DNA of 7,701 bases from JASFEQ01 sp050124735. Lineage in GTDB: Bacteria > Desulfobacterota > DSM-4660 > Desulfatiglandales > HGW-15. The notes under the pieces were generated by a model. The model was not told the DNA's origin, made no database searches, and saw only the letters and a list, made by a program, of their open reading frames with translations. Location of the stretch: contig JASFEQ010000218.1 of NCBI GenBank assembly GCA_050124735.1, positions 1-7,701 on the forward strand, written 5' to 3'. The position numbers and the translations under genes are program-made. Shown here piece after piece: positions 1-6,170 of the stretch. The first letter of the stretch is position 1. Each line of letters opens with the position of its first letter.

Positions 1-318
1 AGCACTTCGGAATTTGACTTCACGCTCTGCGATCTCCTTTTCGTCTCTTACAATGTGGAAGGCATTATAAGAACCCCCATCCCTAAATCGCATCTCCCAG
101 CCTTTACAGGTGGGAATGCTCAGCTCCTCGCAGGCCACCTTCAGTCCGTGGCAACAATACCTAATCCAATACCACCCATACAGAGGTGTCCACGGGGGTA
201 CACTATGGGTACCATCCAGAAACCAAGAATGCATCGCCGGAAGATCCACCTCTTCGATAAGGTCATAACCTGGCGTTTCGTCCCAAAGCTTCACCCTTTC
301 CTGTTTTTCTTTTCCCAT
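1..318 (-). CDS. PEP-utilizing enzyme subunit, phenylphosphate-synthase-alpha-like, N-terminal part (runs off left edge)
   Basis: The first 106 codons of a minus-strand gene are present; the 3' part lies outside the window. The start is the ATG at 318-316, preceded by a strong ribosome site (AAGGAGGAG, 321-329). The product is soluble, with no signal peptide or membrane segment. It carries the aromatic-rich stretch WFLDGTHSVPPWTPLYGWYW (residues 32-51), a GWEMRFRDGG segment (about 73-82) and an acidic/basic helix near residues 91-103. From memory, this pattern (W-F-x-D-x-x-H followed by prolines) resembles the N-terminus of the large phenylphosphate synthase subunit and related 'PEP-utilizing, mobile region' proteins, which carry the phospho-accepting histidine further downstream. 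That histidine would be beyond the edge, so catalytic competence cannot be judged. The gene follows the ATP-binding subunit at 564-1616 on the same strand, as expected for a split dikinase. Family assignment is moderate; the reading frame is secure. Confidence 0.7.
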   Translation of the reverse strand, partial: MGKEKQERVKLWDETPGYDLIEEVDLPAMHSWFLDGTHSVPPWTPLYGWYWIRYCCHGLKVACEELSIPTCKGWEMRFRDGGSYNAFHIVRDEKEIAEREVKFRSA

Positions 319-397
319 TTTCTCCTCCTTTGATTTCGGGTTATGGACGATTGTCACCTTCCGCCTTCACCTTGTCCATCTCCTAGTTAAGGGCCAA

Positions 398-484
398 CTA
401 TGCTGGTGTTAAAACTTCGTATTTTATCACCCCCTTTTGAATCAAATTTATGGCAAGCTCCGCATCTAAACCCGTTACTTTAGA
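398..484 (-). pseudogene. possible gene-tail remnant between the two kinase subunits
   Basis: This minus-strand frame is open for 28 codons (TGA at 487-485 upstream, TAG at 400-398). It reads like a protein C-terminus (…GLDAELAINLIQKGVIKYEV…), an amphipathic helix followed by a strand. It has no start codon or ribosome site and no recognised family. It could be the decayed end of a gene that once lay between the two kinase subunits, or chance. The fragment is too short to decide. Confidence 0.2.
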
Positions 485-490
485 TCAGGA

Positions 491-546
491 CCTGCCCGCC
501 ATTGCTCTCGCGCAGGCGAGGCGGACGGGCAAAGCGGGCGGAGCGG
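491..546. repeat. GC-rich imperfect hairpin / small interspersed repeat-like element
   Basis: An outer stem pairs GCCCGCC (494-500) with GGACGGGC (523-530, one bulged A). An inner perfect stem pairs CTCGC (507-511) with GCGAG (516-520) around a GCAG loop. GC-rich flank with AAAGCGGGCGGAGCGG follows. It lies just after the stop of the 564-1616 gene on the minus strand, in the 245-bp gap before the next gene. There is no T-run on either side, so it is not a canonical Rho-independent terminator. It could act as an mRNA-stabilising or attenuating structure between two subunit genes, or be a member of a dispersed genomic repeat family. Confidence 0.5.
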
Positions 547-563
547 ATCCAACTGATTTGAGA

Positions 564-1616
564 TCAAGGCCTATAAAATCTTTTGGCAATCATGTCAATC
601 ATGCGGTCTGTCGTTGATTCAGGCTTCTTAACTTGGGCCATGGCAGGTCGGGTCTGAAGGAAAAAGACGCTTTCAGGAAAAGAAAGATTTTGATCAATGG
701 CCCATTCCATATCCTGGGGGCAATCCAAGGACTTCTCCACGGATTTGGCCACTTTTGCAATCTCCTTGATTTCATCCTCACTGATGCACGCGATATCCTG
801 CATATTGGGTGGCACATCTGCCCACTCAGCACCTTGCTCCATATTGACCACACATCTTGTCTTTTTGCCGACATGAGTATTGATCACTTCTAGATCCTCT
901 TTATTGACCACAAAGCCATCAACGCTCTCTGCCCCGCTAACAACACCCTCGCCGAGACCCCAATTGGCTTCGATAATGATTTTTTTAGGATCACCGGTCA
1001 CAGGATCGACCGTAAAACTGATACCTGAGGCACGGGCATTGACCATGGCGAGGACAGCCACCCCAATGGAGTCCCCCTCGATAGCCAAGCCTTTTCGGAT
1101 TCTATAAGATATGGCTCGAGCGGTAAAGGCACTTGACCAGACTATTTTGACCTTTTCCAGCAGCTCCTTTTCCCCTTTCACATTGAGGTAGCTCTCAAAC
1201 TGGCCTGCGAAACTTGCGCCAGCTGAGTCCTCAGCCAGGCCGCTCGATCTGACCGCCACCGGAGCATCACCAGTTCCCATTTTGTCGCATAAGGTCTTGT
1301 AGGCGGACACGATTTCAGCCTTTAGGTCGTGGGGGATCTCCTTGTGTTCTATTATGGCCCTGATCATTCGGCTCGCCTCATCAAGTTTTTCAATGCCTTC
1401 GATTATTCCCGTACTATTTATATAGCTTAATATCTCCTTTAGTGTGCCAGTCTCATCTGTAAATTGATTGTAGCCGTACGCGCTTATGGCAAAACCGGGA
1501 GGAACACGCATCCCCAACTGGATCATCTCGCCTAGATTGGCGCATTTGTTTCCGACCAGGAGGCCGTCCTTTGCGCCGACTTCCTCGAGCCAGTATATGA
1601 ATTTCTCTGATTCCAT
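564..1616 (-). CDS. PEP synthase / phenylphosphate synthase-type ATP-binding subunit (stand-alone PPDK_N domain)
   Basis: The 350-residue protein is a complete PEP/pyruvate-dikinase N-terminal, ATP-grasp-like nucleotide-binding domain and nothing else. Family landmarks are visible in order: GNKCANLGEM (22-31, with the ATP-contacting Lys24), VRSSGLAEDSAGASFAGQFE (122-141, Arg123), the ASGISFTVDPVTGD segment (196-209), ANWGLGEGVVSG (217-228), MEWAID (303-308, Glu304) and LQTRPA (320-325, Gln321/Arg323). The C-terminal phosphohistidine and PEP/pyruvate-binding domains of a normal PEP synthase of about 800 residues are absent. This matches the separate roughly 40-kDa ATP-binding subunit of phenylphosphate synthase, and the gene at 1-318 appears to supply the rest. 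Expected role: use ATP to phosphorylate the partner's histidine, forming AMP and phosphate. The chosen start (ATG 1616-1614) has GGGAGG four bases upstream. A GTG at 1685 would add 23 unconserved residues and sits inside its own SD-like sequence, so it is rejected. Confidence 0.88.
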   Translation of the reverse strand: MESEKFIYWLEEVGAKDGLLVGNKCANLGEMIQLGMRVPPGFAISAYGYNQFTDETGTLKEILSYINSTGIIEGIEKLDEASRMIRAIIEHKEIPHDLKAEIVSAYKTLCDKMGTGDAPVAVRSSGLAEDSAGASFAGQFESYLNVKGEKELLEKVKIVWSSAFTARAISYRIRKGLAIEGDSIGVAVLAMVNARASGISFTVDPVTGDPKKIIIEANWGLGEGVVSGAESVDGFVVNKEDLEVINTHVGKKTRCVVNMEQGAEWADVPPNMQDIACISEDEIKEIAKVAKSVEKSLDCPQDMEWAIDQNLSFPESVFFLQTRPAMAQVKKPESTTDRMIDMIAKRFYRP

Positions 1617-1678
1617 ATGTCCTCCCTTTTGAAAGTCAGTGTAGAGAAGACCTATTATAATCGATCGGATGGGTAGGG

Positions 1679-1738
1679 AATTCACCTCCTAATTTCAGTA
1701 TAGGCCAGAATCAGGAGAGGGAAGGGTGGAGGTGAATT
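1679..1738. repeat. 11-bp perfect inverted repeat between SDR and kinase genes
   Basis: AATTCACCTCC (1679-1689) and GGAGGTGAATT (1728-1738) are exact inverse complements separated by 38 bases, just after the stop of the 1741-2496 gene. In the minus-strand transcript the downstream arm contains AGGAGGTGA, an excellent Shine-Dalgarno sequence with no ATG, GTG or TTG at a workable distance. The upstream arm would pair with it. It may be a processing or translation-coupling structure, or a vestige of a lost start site. Confidence 0.45.
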
Positions 1739-1740
1739 TG

Positions 1741-2496
1741 CTAGTGCATAAATCGGCCTCCATCAATGACTAGGGCTTGTCCCGTGATAAAATCGCTTTC
1801 ATCGCTTGCGAGGAATATGATCGCACCAAACAGATCCTTAGGCTGCTCAAGTCGCCCGAGGGGTGTGCGACTTACATCATACTTTGTAATATCATTGACT
1901 ATAGTCCTACCCGCTTCAGTGTCTGTGAGTCCAGGCGCTAAGGAGTTCACGCAGATGCCATATTCACCCAGTTCAGCGGCTAAGGCTCTAGTAAGGCTAA
2001 CGATGCCACCCTTTGAAGTTACGTAATGGATGAAATTCTTTGACCCGGTAAAGGCGGTTTCAGAAGAAAGGTTTATGATTTTACCCTTGTTCTGCTTTTT
2101 CATCTGGGGGAATACGGCCCTGGCACATAAAAAGGGCCCTCTCAAATTAACGGCCATCAACTTGTCCCATTCCGCAGGCGAGATCTCCATAAAGGGCTTA
2201 CGTGCTATTCCATAAAACATGGCCGCATTATTAATCAAGATGTCTATCCGGCCAAACGCCTTTATCGTCTCTTCTGCCATACGAATAGTTTCATCCTCGG
2301 AGGTCACATCCACTTTTACCGATATGGCAGAACCTCCATCTGTCCTGATCTCCTGGGCCGTTTGTTCAGCTTCCTTATCCAGGATATCTGCAAGAACCAC
2401 CATAGCGCCCTCTTCCGCTATGGCCAAGGAGAATGCCTTGCCTAGGCCTCTAGCGCCCCCGGTGACGATTGCAACCTTCTCTTTCAGTCTTCCCAT
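1741..2496 (-). CDS. short-chain dehydrogenase/reductase (classical SDR), left-arm paralogue
   Basis: The 251-residue protein has the full length of a classical SDR. It shows the Rossmann cofactor motif TGGARGLG (12-19), Asp37 at the end of the second strand (favouring NAD over NADP), Asp63, and NNAA (89-92). The catalytic tetrad is Asn117, Ser145, Tyr158 and Lys162 (YVTSK). The C-terminus GGRFMH follows the usual FITGQ…DGG ending. It should reversibly oxidise a secondary alcohol or reduce a ketone in the cytoplasm; the substrate is not readable. The start ATG follows GAGGGG, and the gene begins 15 bp after the UPF0261 gene, so the two are probably co-transcribed. The 6936-7691 gene has the same length and is about 73% identical by hand count. 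FabG-like members share these motifs, but the neighbours argue for a catabolic rather than fatty-acid role. Confidence 0.93.
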   Translation of the reverse strand: MGRLKEKVAIVTGGARGLGKAFSLAIAEEGAMVVLADILDKEAEQTAQEIRTDGGSAISVKVDVTSEDETIRMAEETIKAFGRIDILINNAAMFYGIARKPFMEISPAEWDKLMAVNLRGPFLCARAVFPQMKKQNKGKIINLSSETAFTGSKNFIHYVTSKGGIVSLTRALAAELGEYGICVNSLAPGLTDTEAGRTIVNDITKYDVSRTPLGRLEQPKDLFGAIIFLASDESDFITGQALVIDGGRFMH

Positions 2497-2511
2497 TTTT
2501 TCCCCCTCAAT

Positions 2512-3729
2512 TTATGGAAGAATTCGAAAAGCTATATCGGAAACCCGTTTAGCATATTCAGGGTCATTAATATGGCAATCCATACTTTCGAACTCAATAT
2601 CCGGGTTGAGTTCATCCCGCAGTGTATTTACAAAAAGTCTTCTCCCTTCAGGATCATAAAAGAACGCGCCGGGGCGGTCGTATTCAAAGAAACCATCTTC
2701 AGGGATCACGACTGCCACGGGTCCCTTTGATCTGTTCAACCGTCTGGCCATTATCCTGGCCACCTCCGCCAACTCCCCTTTTGTGGCTTTTATGGCCGAC
2801 GCAATCTCATTGTGCCACTTTGCCGGTCTCCCTTTAAACCTCTCGGGCAGGTCTTCCAAGGAACCCCAAGGAAAAGCCCCTATTCCACCCGGCGCTACCA
2901 CCTGCGGGATTCCCATTTGGGCGGCGGCCTTTAATCTTCCTGGTGAGCAGCAATATCCCCCGCAGTGTTCAGTCAAAACTTCCTGAGGACAGAGATCCAG
3001 TACGCCATCCACCCTACCTTCCATAATCAGTCGTTCCATGATCGCCCCTTGCATACTCACAGAATGAAAGATAGCGACCTCGTACCCCTCCCTTTCCAAG
3101 GCCGCTTTCACTGGCGAGGCATACTTAAGATATGATCCTCCCAAGGTGGTCATTGCGATAAAGGGAGCGCCTTCCTCCTGTCCTTCATCCTCACTTTCAA
3201 CGGCACATGCCACTGCAAGGGCGGCCTTTGTGAGGTCTTTTTTTACGACTCGATTTAGGCCCCAAAGATCACTCGCAACTTGGACCATCACGATATCGCT
3301 GTGAACAGCCTGGGGTGTGACAAAATAGGAGAGGGCCACAGTGGAGGCCAGTACCTTTGTAACGCCTATGGGCAGTTTTCGGAACACTCTGAGGGCGAGG
3401 GCCGTCCCCATAGTTCCACCCAGGGCAATGACGCCATCAAAATCTCCCTTTTCAAAATGTTCCGCTACAATCCGTTCAGCCCCTTTGGCCATCTCGTCCA
3501 TGGCCCGGGCCTCGTCTCCATAGGAGAGTAACTCCTGCAAAGTGCGGGAGGCGGCCCCGGCCACTTCAGGGTTGGGAAAATCTGCGCGTAGCGGGGACTT
3601 CCCTGTAACGCCCACATCCATCACCAGGGTTCTGACGCCTCTTTCCTCAATGAGGTTTTTCACAAATAGGGCTTCTTGGCCCTTTGTATCGAGGGTGGCA
3701 ATGAGAAGAATGGTCTTCGGCTTTTTCAT
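2512..3729 (-). CDS. UPF0261 / Tm-1-like ATP-binding domain protein
   Basis: The 405-residue protein matches the UPF0261 (Tm-1-like) family along its length. It has the N-terminal ILLIATLDTKG (7-17), the nucleotide-site-like glycine turn ALGGTMGTA (102-110), a second domain starting at IAMTTLGG (191-198), HSVSMQGAIME (222-232), DGVLDL (241-246), an HCGGYCCSPGRL stretch (255-266), and the C-terminal PEDGFFEYDRPGAFFYDPEG (343-362) and HINDPEYA (386-393). Family proteins form two Rossmann-like domains and often travel with a TIM-barrel partner, which is not seen here. Biochemical function is unknown. The start chosen is ATG 3729-3727, because it puts the hydrophobic first strand at residue 7 as in relatives. 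It has only a weak GGGGA upstream; a GTG at 3747 is possible, adding six residues. The gene heads the minus-strand operon. Extra cysteines at 247, 260 and 261 appear unusual compared with the family as remembered. Confidence 0.88.
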   Translation of the reverse strand: MKKPKTILLIATLDTKGQEALFVKNLIEERGVRTLVMDVGVTGKSPLRADFPNPEVAGAASRTLQELLSYGDEARAMDEMAKGAERIVAEHFEKGDFDGVIALGGTMGTALALRVFRKLPIGVTKVLASTVALSYFVTPQAVHSDIVMVQVASDLWGLNRVVKKDLTKAALAVACAVESEDEGQEEGAPFIAMTTLGGSYLKYASPVKAALEREGYEVAIFHSVSMQGAIMERLIMEGRVDGVLDLCPQEVLTEHCGGYCCSPGRLKAAAQMGIPQVVAPGGIGAFPWGSLEDLPERFKGRPAKWHNEIASAIKATKGELAEVARIMARRLNRSKGPVAVVIPEDGFFEYDRPGAFFYDPEGRRLFVNTLRDELNPDIEFESMDCHINDPEYAKRVSDIAFRILP

Positions 3730-3731
3730 GG

Positions 3732-3828
3732 AGTTTCCCCATATCACCCGCTCCCCCTTGAACTCGGCTGAGCCATCTACCCGAGCCTTTCGGCTGTAAG
3801 ACCCGTCGGCAAGGAGTTCGATTGAGGC
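3732..3828 (-). pseudogene. coding-like, startless frame extending upstream of the UPF0261 gene
   Basis: The UPF0261 reading frame stays open upstream of its ATG to a TGA at 3831-3829. It reads roughly ASIELLADGSYSRKARVDGS followed by AEFKGERVIWGNS. The composition is protein-like, but no ATG, GTG or TTG exists before the GTG at 3747. It may be the tail of a decayed upstream gene fused by chance to this frame, or part of a true longer N-terminus started at a rare codon. No family recognised. Confidence 0.2.
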
Positions 3829-3841
3829 TCACTCCAAGTGT

Positions 3842-4036
3842 TCAGGTGGAGCCGCTCAAGGCCGAGGTGCTCAGGCCGAGGGGCTCGTCGCAGGCAAGGG
3901 GGAGAATGGGTCCATTAGCCAGCAGGGCGAGCACTTCATCATCATCTGGAAAATCTGAAAATGGTACCATAGCAGGCTTTTCTACTATAGCCAAGGAGAA
4001 AGAATTCAGATGCAGGACCGCTCTCTTGGTTGACAT
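3842..4036 (-). CDS. possible small hypothetical ORF, 64 aa
   Basis: ATG at 4036-4034 opens a 64-codon frame with GGAG eight bases upstream, so a ribosome site is plausible. The product is acidic in the middle (SDFPDDDEVLALLANGPILP, residues 27-46), has no membrane segment or signal peptide, and ends in a Ser/Thr-rich tail. I do not recognise a family. Codon choice looks acceptable, but a plus-strand frame of similar length overlaps it, so real coding is unproven. Its first codons resemble a degraded second copy near 4246-4209 on the same strand (STKRA…SFS versus STRKA…SFS). It may be a relic rather than a functioning gene. Confidence 0.25.
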   Translation of the reverse strand: MSTKRAVLHLNSFSLAIVEKPAMVPFSDFPDDDEVLALLANGPILPLACDEPLGLSTSALSGST

Positions 4037-4054
4037 TCAGGAAACTCCATTTAT
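4027..4054 (+). repeat. imperfect direct repeat, copy 1 (TGGTTGACA-N5-GAAAC)
   Basis: TGGTTGACA at 4027-4035 is followed after five bases by GAAAC (4041-4045). The same arrangement with identical spacing recurs at 4237-4255, and about three quarters of the compared positions agree. TTGACA fits a sigma-70 -35 box, and TATGGA at 4052-4057 is 16 bases downstream, a poor -10. It could be a duplicated operator or promoter, or a trace of a duplicated small ORF on the other strand. Confidence 0.35.
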
Positions 4055-4059
4055 GGAGT
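4044..4059. promoter_or_regulatory. 16-bp palindrome, possible operator
   Basis: ACTCCAT-TT-ATGGAGT is a perfect 7-bp inverted repeat with a two-base centre, in the divergent control region. The left half belongs to GGAAACTCCAT (4040-4050), which recurs inverted at 3728-3738 over the start codon of the UPF0261 gene. Size and symmetry suit a dimeric regulator, but no regulator gene is in the window and palindromes of this size arise by chance in a few kilobases. Confidence 0.3.
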
Positions 4060-4169
4060 ATGAAGCCCCATAAATCAAGAAAACAAAACAGCCCTGAGAG
4101 GAGAGCGTTTCCATCTGAAATATAAAATAAATACAGCTTAATATGCGTATAGGTGTCAAAAAATGTTAG

Positions 4170-4262
4170 GTTGAACTTCTAAGCCATGTCAGTCCGGTAT
4201 TCTATGAGAAACTGAAGAGGGAATATTTGGCCTTTCTGGTTGACAATTTGGAAACGTCATAA
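4170..4262 (+). pseudogene. short coding-like remnant
   Basis: The frame between TAG (4167-4169) and TAA (4260-4262) encodes 30 residues with a strongly protein-like pattern, including SPVFYEKLKREYLAFLVDN. There is no ribosome site. An ATG at 4143 lies in the same frame but the TAG interrupts it after eight codons. Similar wording (LVDIQET versus LVDNLET) occurs in the same frame at about 4026-4046. A decayed mobile-element or host gene is possible; no family can be named. Confidence 0.2.
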
Positions 4263-4264
4263 TA
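4237..4264 (+). repeat. imperfect direct repeat, copy 2
   Basis: TGGTTGACA (4237-4245), five bases, then GAAAC (4251-4255), the same layout as copy 1, 210 bp away. No good -10 box lies 16-18 bases after the TTGACA here, which argues against this copy being a promoter. Confidence 0.35.
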
Positions 4265-4317
4265 GCCTCGGAAACAGTTTATTCCTGAACAGAATTTTAC
4301 CACTATATGCCAGAATG

Positions 4318-4337
4318 CCCCGCCTTTTAAGGCGGGG
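4318..4337 (+). repeat. perfect 9-bp hairpin, IS200/IS605-end-like
   Basis: CCCCGCCTT-TT-AAGGCGGGG forms a perfect stem, flanked by AATG on the left and ATGTTCAC on the right. No T-run follows on either strand, so it is not a standard Rho-independent terminator. GC-rich hairpins with this surrounding wording are typical of the subterminal structures recognised by TnpA at IS200/IS605 ends, and of the 3' end of TnpB-associated RNA. No tnpA or tnpB gene is present, so this would be a relic end or a derived small repeat. Confidence 0.5.
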
Positions 4338-4479
4338 ATGTTCACTTAAAAAGCTTTGATTAAGAAGGGCTTTGAGGGGAAATATCTTTTTCCACAGGCG
4401 GGCCTAAACCTGAGATGACAATGTGGGCACATTTAGGTCTTTGTTTATAAGGTGAACAGCTTTCGAAAGGAGGAATCAG

Positions 4480-6114
4480 ATGAGTGATGCAAGTTATGAT
4501 GCAATCGTTGTAGGTGGGGGTCATCATGGTCTTATAACGGCCTGCTATTTGCAGCGGGCGGGATTGAAGACGGGCATATTTGAATTACAGTCCAAGTTAG
4601 GTGGGGCGGTCACCAGTGAAGGGGGGCCGGTGCCCGGTTTTCGTTTGAACCCCGGAGCCAACTGGACCCGCTTCTATGGGCACCCGGCCTACAGTGATTT
4701 CAACTTGAGGGAGAAGGGGCTTGAATACATCTTTCCCGACGAGAGCGAGGCCATGATCTTTGACAATGATACCTGCCTGGTCGGTTACTCCGCCATGAAA
4801 GTGGTTGACCCTCTGACAGGTAGAACGGAGCTGTCTGAAGAAAATTTACAAAAGACCCTCAACGAGATCGCCCGGTTTTCAAAGAAGGATGCCGATACCG
4901 CGGAGGAGCTGTTCCGGAGGTATATGGCAAAATGGAAATCCGCCATGGGGAAGTACCGGTTTAGTCCCCCTGTTCCCTGGGGAAAGAAGAATGAACTGGA
5001 GAAACTCTGTGATGACCCGAAGGATGGCTTTGATCCCATCTACCACTTTATGACCAGCCAACAGCTGGGCTACGACCTTTTTGAGAGCGAAGAGTTGAGG
5101 ACTCTCTTCATCCGGGGGTGCATGACCTCTTTCGGCGGCGCACCCGATGATGTGATCGGGTTGCATGGCTTTGTCCACGCCATTGGCCTGGTCCTCTCCT
5201 GGGAGCCCGCGGCCATCACCAAGGGCGGCAGCCAGAAGCTGACGGACGCGCTCCAGCAGGCCTTCACAGAGATGGGCGGGGAGTTTTATGTCACAAGCGA
5301 AGTGGTCAAACTCCTTATCAAGAACCGAAAGGCCGCGGGAATCCGCCTGAAGGACGGGACCGAGATCGAGGCCAAAAAGCTCGTGGTCAGCAATCTGAGC
5401 GCCCTTCAGTCAATCCGGCTCATTGGTGAGGAGAATCTTGATTACAAAATCGTCCACCGGGTCAAGAACATCCGGTATAACAGGCACACCGTCATATGGG
5501 CGGTCTTTGCCATGCACGAACTCCCCAACTATAAAGCGGCCACCTTCAACCCGGACTGCGGCCCCCAGCCCAGGCTCTATATGGGTCCGAGAAATGCGGA
5601 CTATGTGGCCAACCAGTATCTCTCGGAGATCCTGGTCAACGGGATCAGCAGCAAGCTCTTCATGTATCTGGGACCCGACACTGTCTGGGACTCCTCCCGG
5701 GCGCCTGAAGGCAAACACATGATCGGGGTCGAGGAATTCGCCGCCCCCACGAGATTCTTTTCGGCAAGCCGGTGGCATGAGCTGAGGAGGAAGTTCGAGG
5801 AGGCCATTATCGACCAGTGGCAAATATACGCCCCCAACATGACCAGGGAGAATGTGATCGGTTGTCGTGTCTTCACACCCTATGACATCGAGCTACGACG
5901 GCCCCATATGCACCAGGGCTCTATTGCCTGCGGGGACATGATCATCTCCCAGATGGATCGATTCCGGCCGACCACGGAGTTGTCCGGTTACAGGACGCCC
6001 GTCAAGAACTTTTACCTCTGTGGATCCGCCAACCACAATGGTGTCGGAACAGGGAGAGGATGCTCTTACAACTGCTATCAGGTTATATCGAAAGATTTTG
6101 GCCTCAATAAATAA
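4480..6114 (+). CDS. FAD-dependent oxidoreductase, phytoene desaturase (CrtI)/PYROXD2-like
   Basis: The 544-residue protein opens with a classic FAD dinucleotide-binding fold: DAIVVGGGHHGL (7-18, GxGxxG) and Glu35 at the end of the second strand, followed by KLGG (39-42). The C-terminal FAD-contact segment of the CrtI family is present as NFYLCGSANHNGVGTGRG (510-527). Length and layout fit COG1233-type flavin amine-oxidase-fold dehydrogenases, which introduce double bonds or oxidise C-C/C-N bonds using bound FAD. It has no signal peptide, and the substrate is not apparent. The ATG has a very strong ribosome site (AAGGAGG, 4467-4473). It is the first gene of the plus-strand operon and is followed 56 bp later by an iron-sulfur flavoprotein that could act as its electron partner. 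Carotenoid synthesis is unlikely, because no phytoene synthase or other crt gene accompanies it. Confidence 0.88.
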   Translation: MSDASYDAIVVGGGHHGLITACYLQRAGLKTGIFELQSKLGGAVTSEGGPVPGFRLNPGANWTRFYGHPAYSDFNLREKGLEYIFPDESEAMIFDNDTCLVGYSAMKVVDPLTGRTELSEENLQKTLNEIARFSKKDADTAEELFRRYMAKWKSAMGKYRFSPPVPWGKKNELEKLCDDPKDGFDPIYHFMTSQQLGYDLFESEELRTLFIRGCMTSFGGAPDDVIGLHGFVHAIGLVLSWEPAAITKGGSQKLTDALQQAFTEMGGEFYVTSEVVKLLIKNRKAAGIRLKDGTEIEAKKLVVSNLSALQSIRLIGEENLDYKIVHRVKNIRYNRHTVIWAVFAMHELPNYKAATFNPDCGPQPRLYMGPRNADYVANQYLSEILVNGISSKLFMYLGPDTVWDSSRAPEGKHMIGVEEFAAPTRFFSASRWHELRRKFEEAIIDQWQIYAPNMTRENVIGCRVFTPYDIELRRPHMHQGSIACGDMIISQMDRFRPTTELSGYRTPVKNFYLCGSANHNGVGTGRGCSYNCYQVISKDFGLNK

Positions 6115-6170
6115 CAGACCCATAGACTGTAAAACGTTCAGTGGATACCCGTCAGCGAAAGGATAAATTA

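Larger units (their letters stand above)
3730..4479. other. divergent intergenic region of about 750 bp, no convincing intact gene
   Basis: This stretch separates the two divergent operons and should hold both promoters. What can be seen: coding-like fragments at 3732-3828, 3842-4036 and 4170-4262; a palindrome at 4044-4059; an imperfect duplicated block (4027-4054 and 4237-4264) containing TTGACA; and a perfect hairpin at 4318-4337. The 4080-4320 part is AT-rich compared with the flanking genes. No promoter with well-spaced -35 and -10 boxes could be assigned with confidence for either operon. Confidence 0.6.

Noticed and set aside
55..333. Plus-strand frame across the left edge
   Set aside because: It lies opposite the minus-strand PEP-utilizing subunit, which has a strong ribosome site and family-like sequence; the plus frame is low-complexity antisense.
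564..1685. Longer kinase subunit starting at GTG 1685
   Set aside because: The added 23 residues are not family-like, the SD overlaps the GTG itself, and ATG 1616 has its own well-placed ribosome site.
3784..3797. AGCC-TTTC-GGCT mini-hairpin (GAAA tetraloop on the minus strand) near the UPF0261 start
   Set aside because: Only four base pairs, no T-run, and it lies in a coding-like stretch; no terminator or riboswitch pattern could be built around it.
4030..4057. Sigma-70 promoter TTGACA-N16-TATGGA pointing toward the plus-strand operon
   Set aside because: The -10 match is poor and it sits over 400 bp from the first gene; kept only as part of the repeat observation.
4143..4262. Pyrrolysine (TAG read-through) gene joining MRIGVKKC to the 4170-4262 frame
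   Set aside because: No ribosome site, only 39 codons in total and no recognised family; decay is simpler.
4460..4469. CTTTCGAAAG palindrome overlapping the ribosome site of the FAD oxidoreductase gene
   Set aside because: A 10-bp palindrome is expected several times by chance in a window this size, and it has no loop to form a hairpin.
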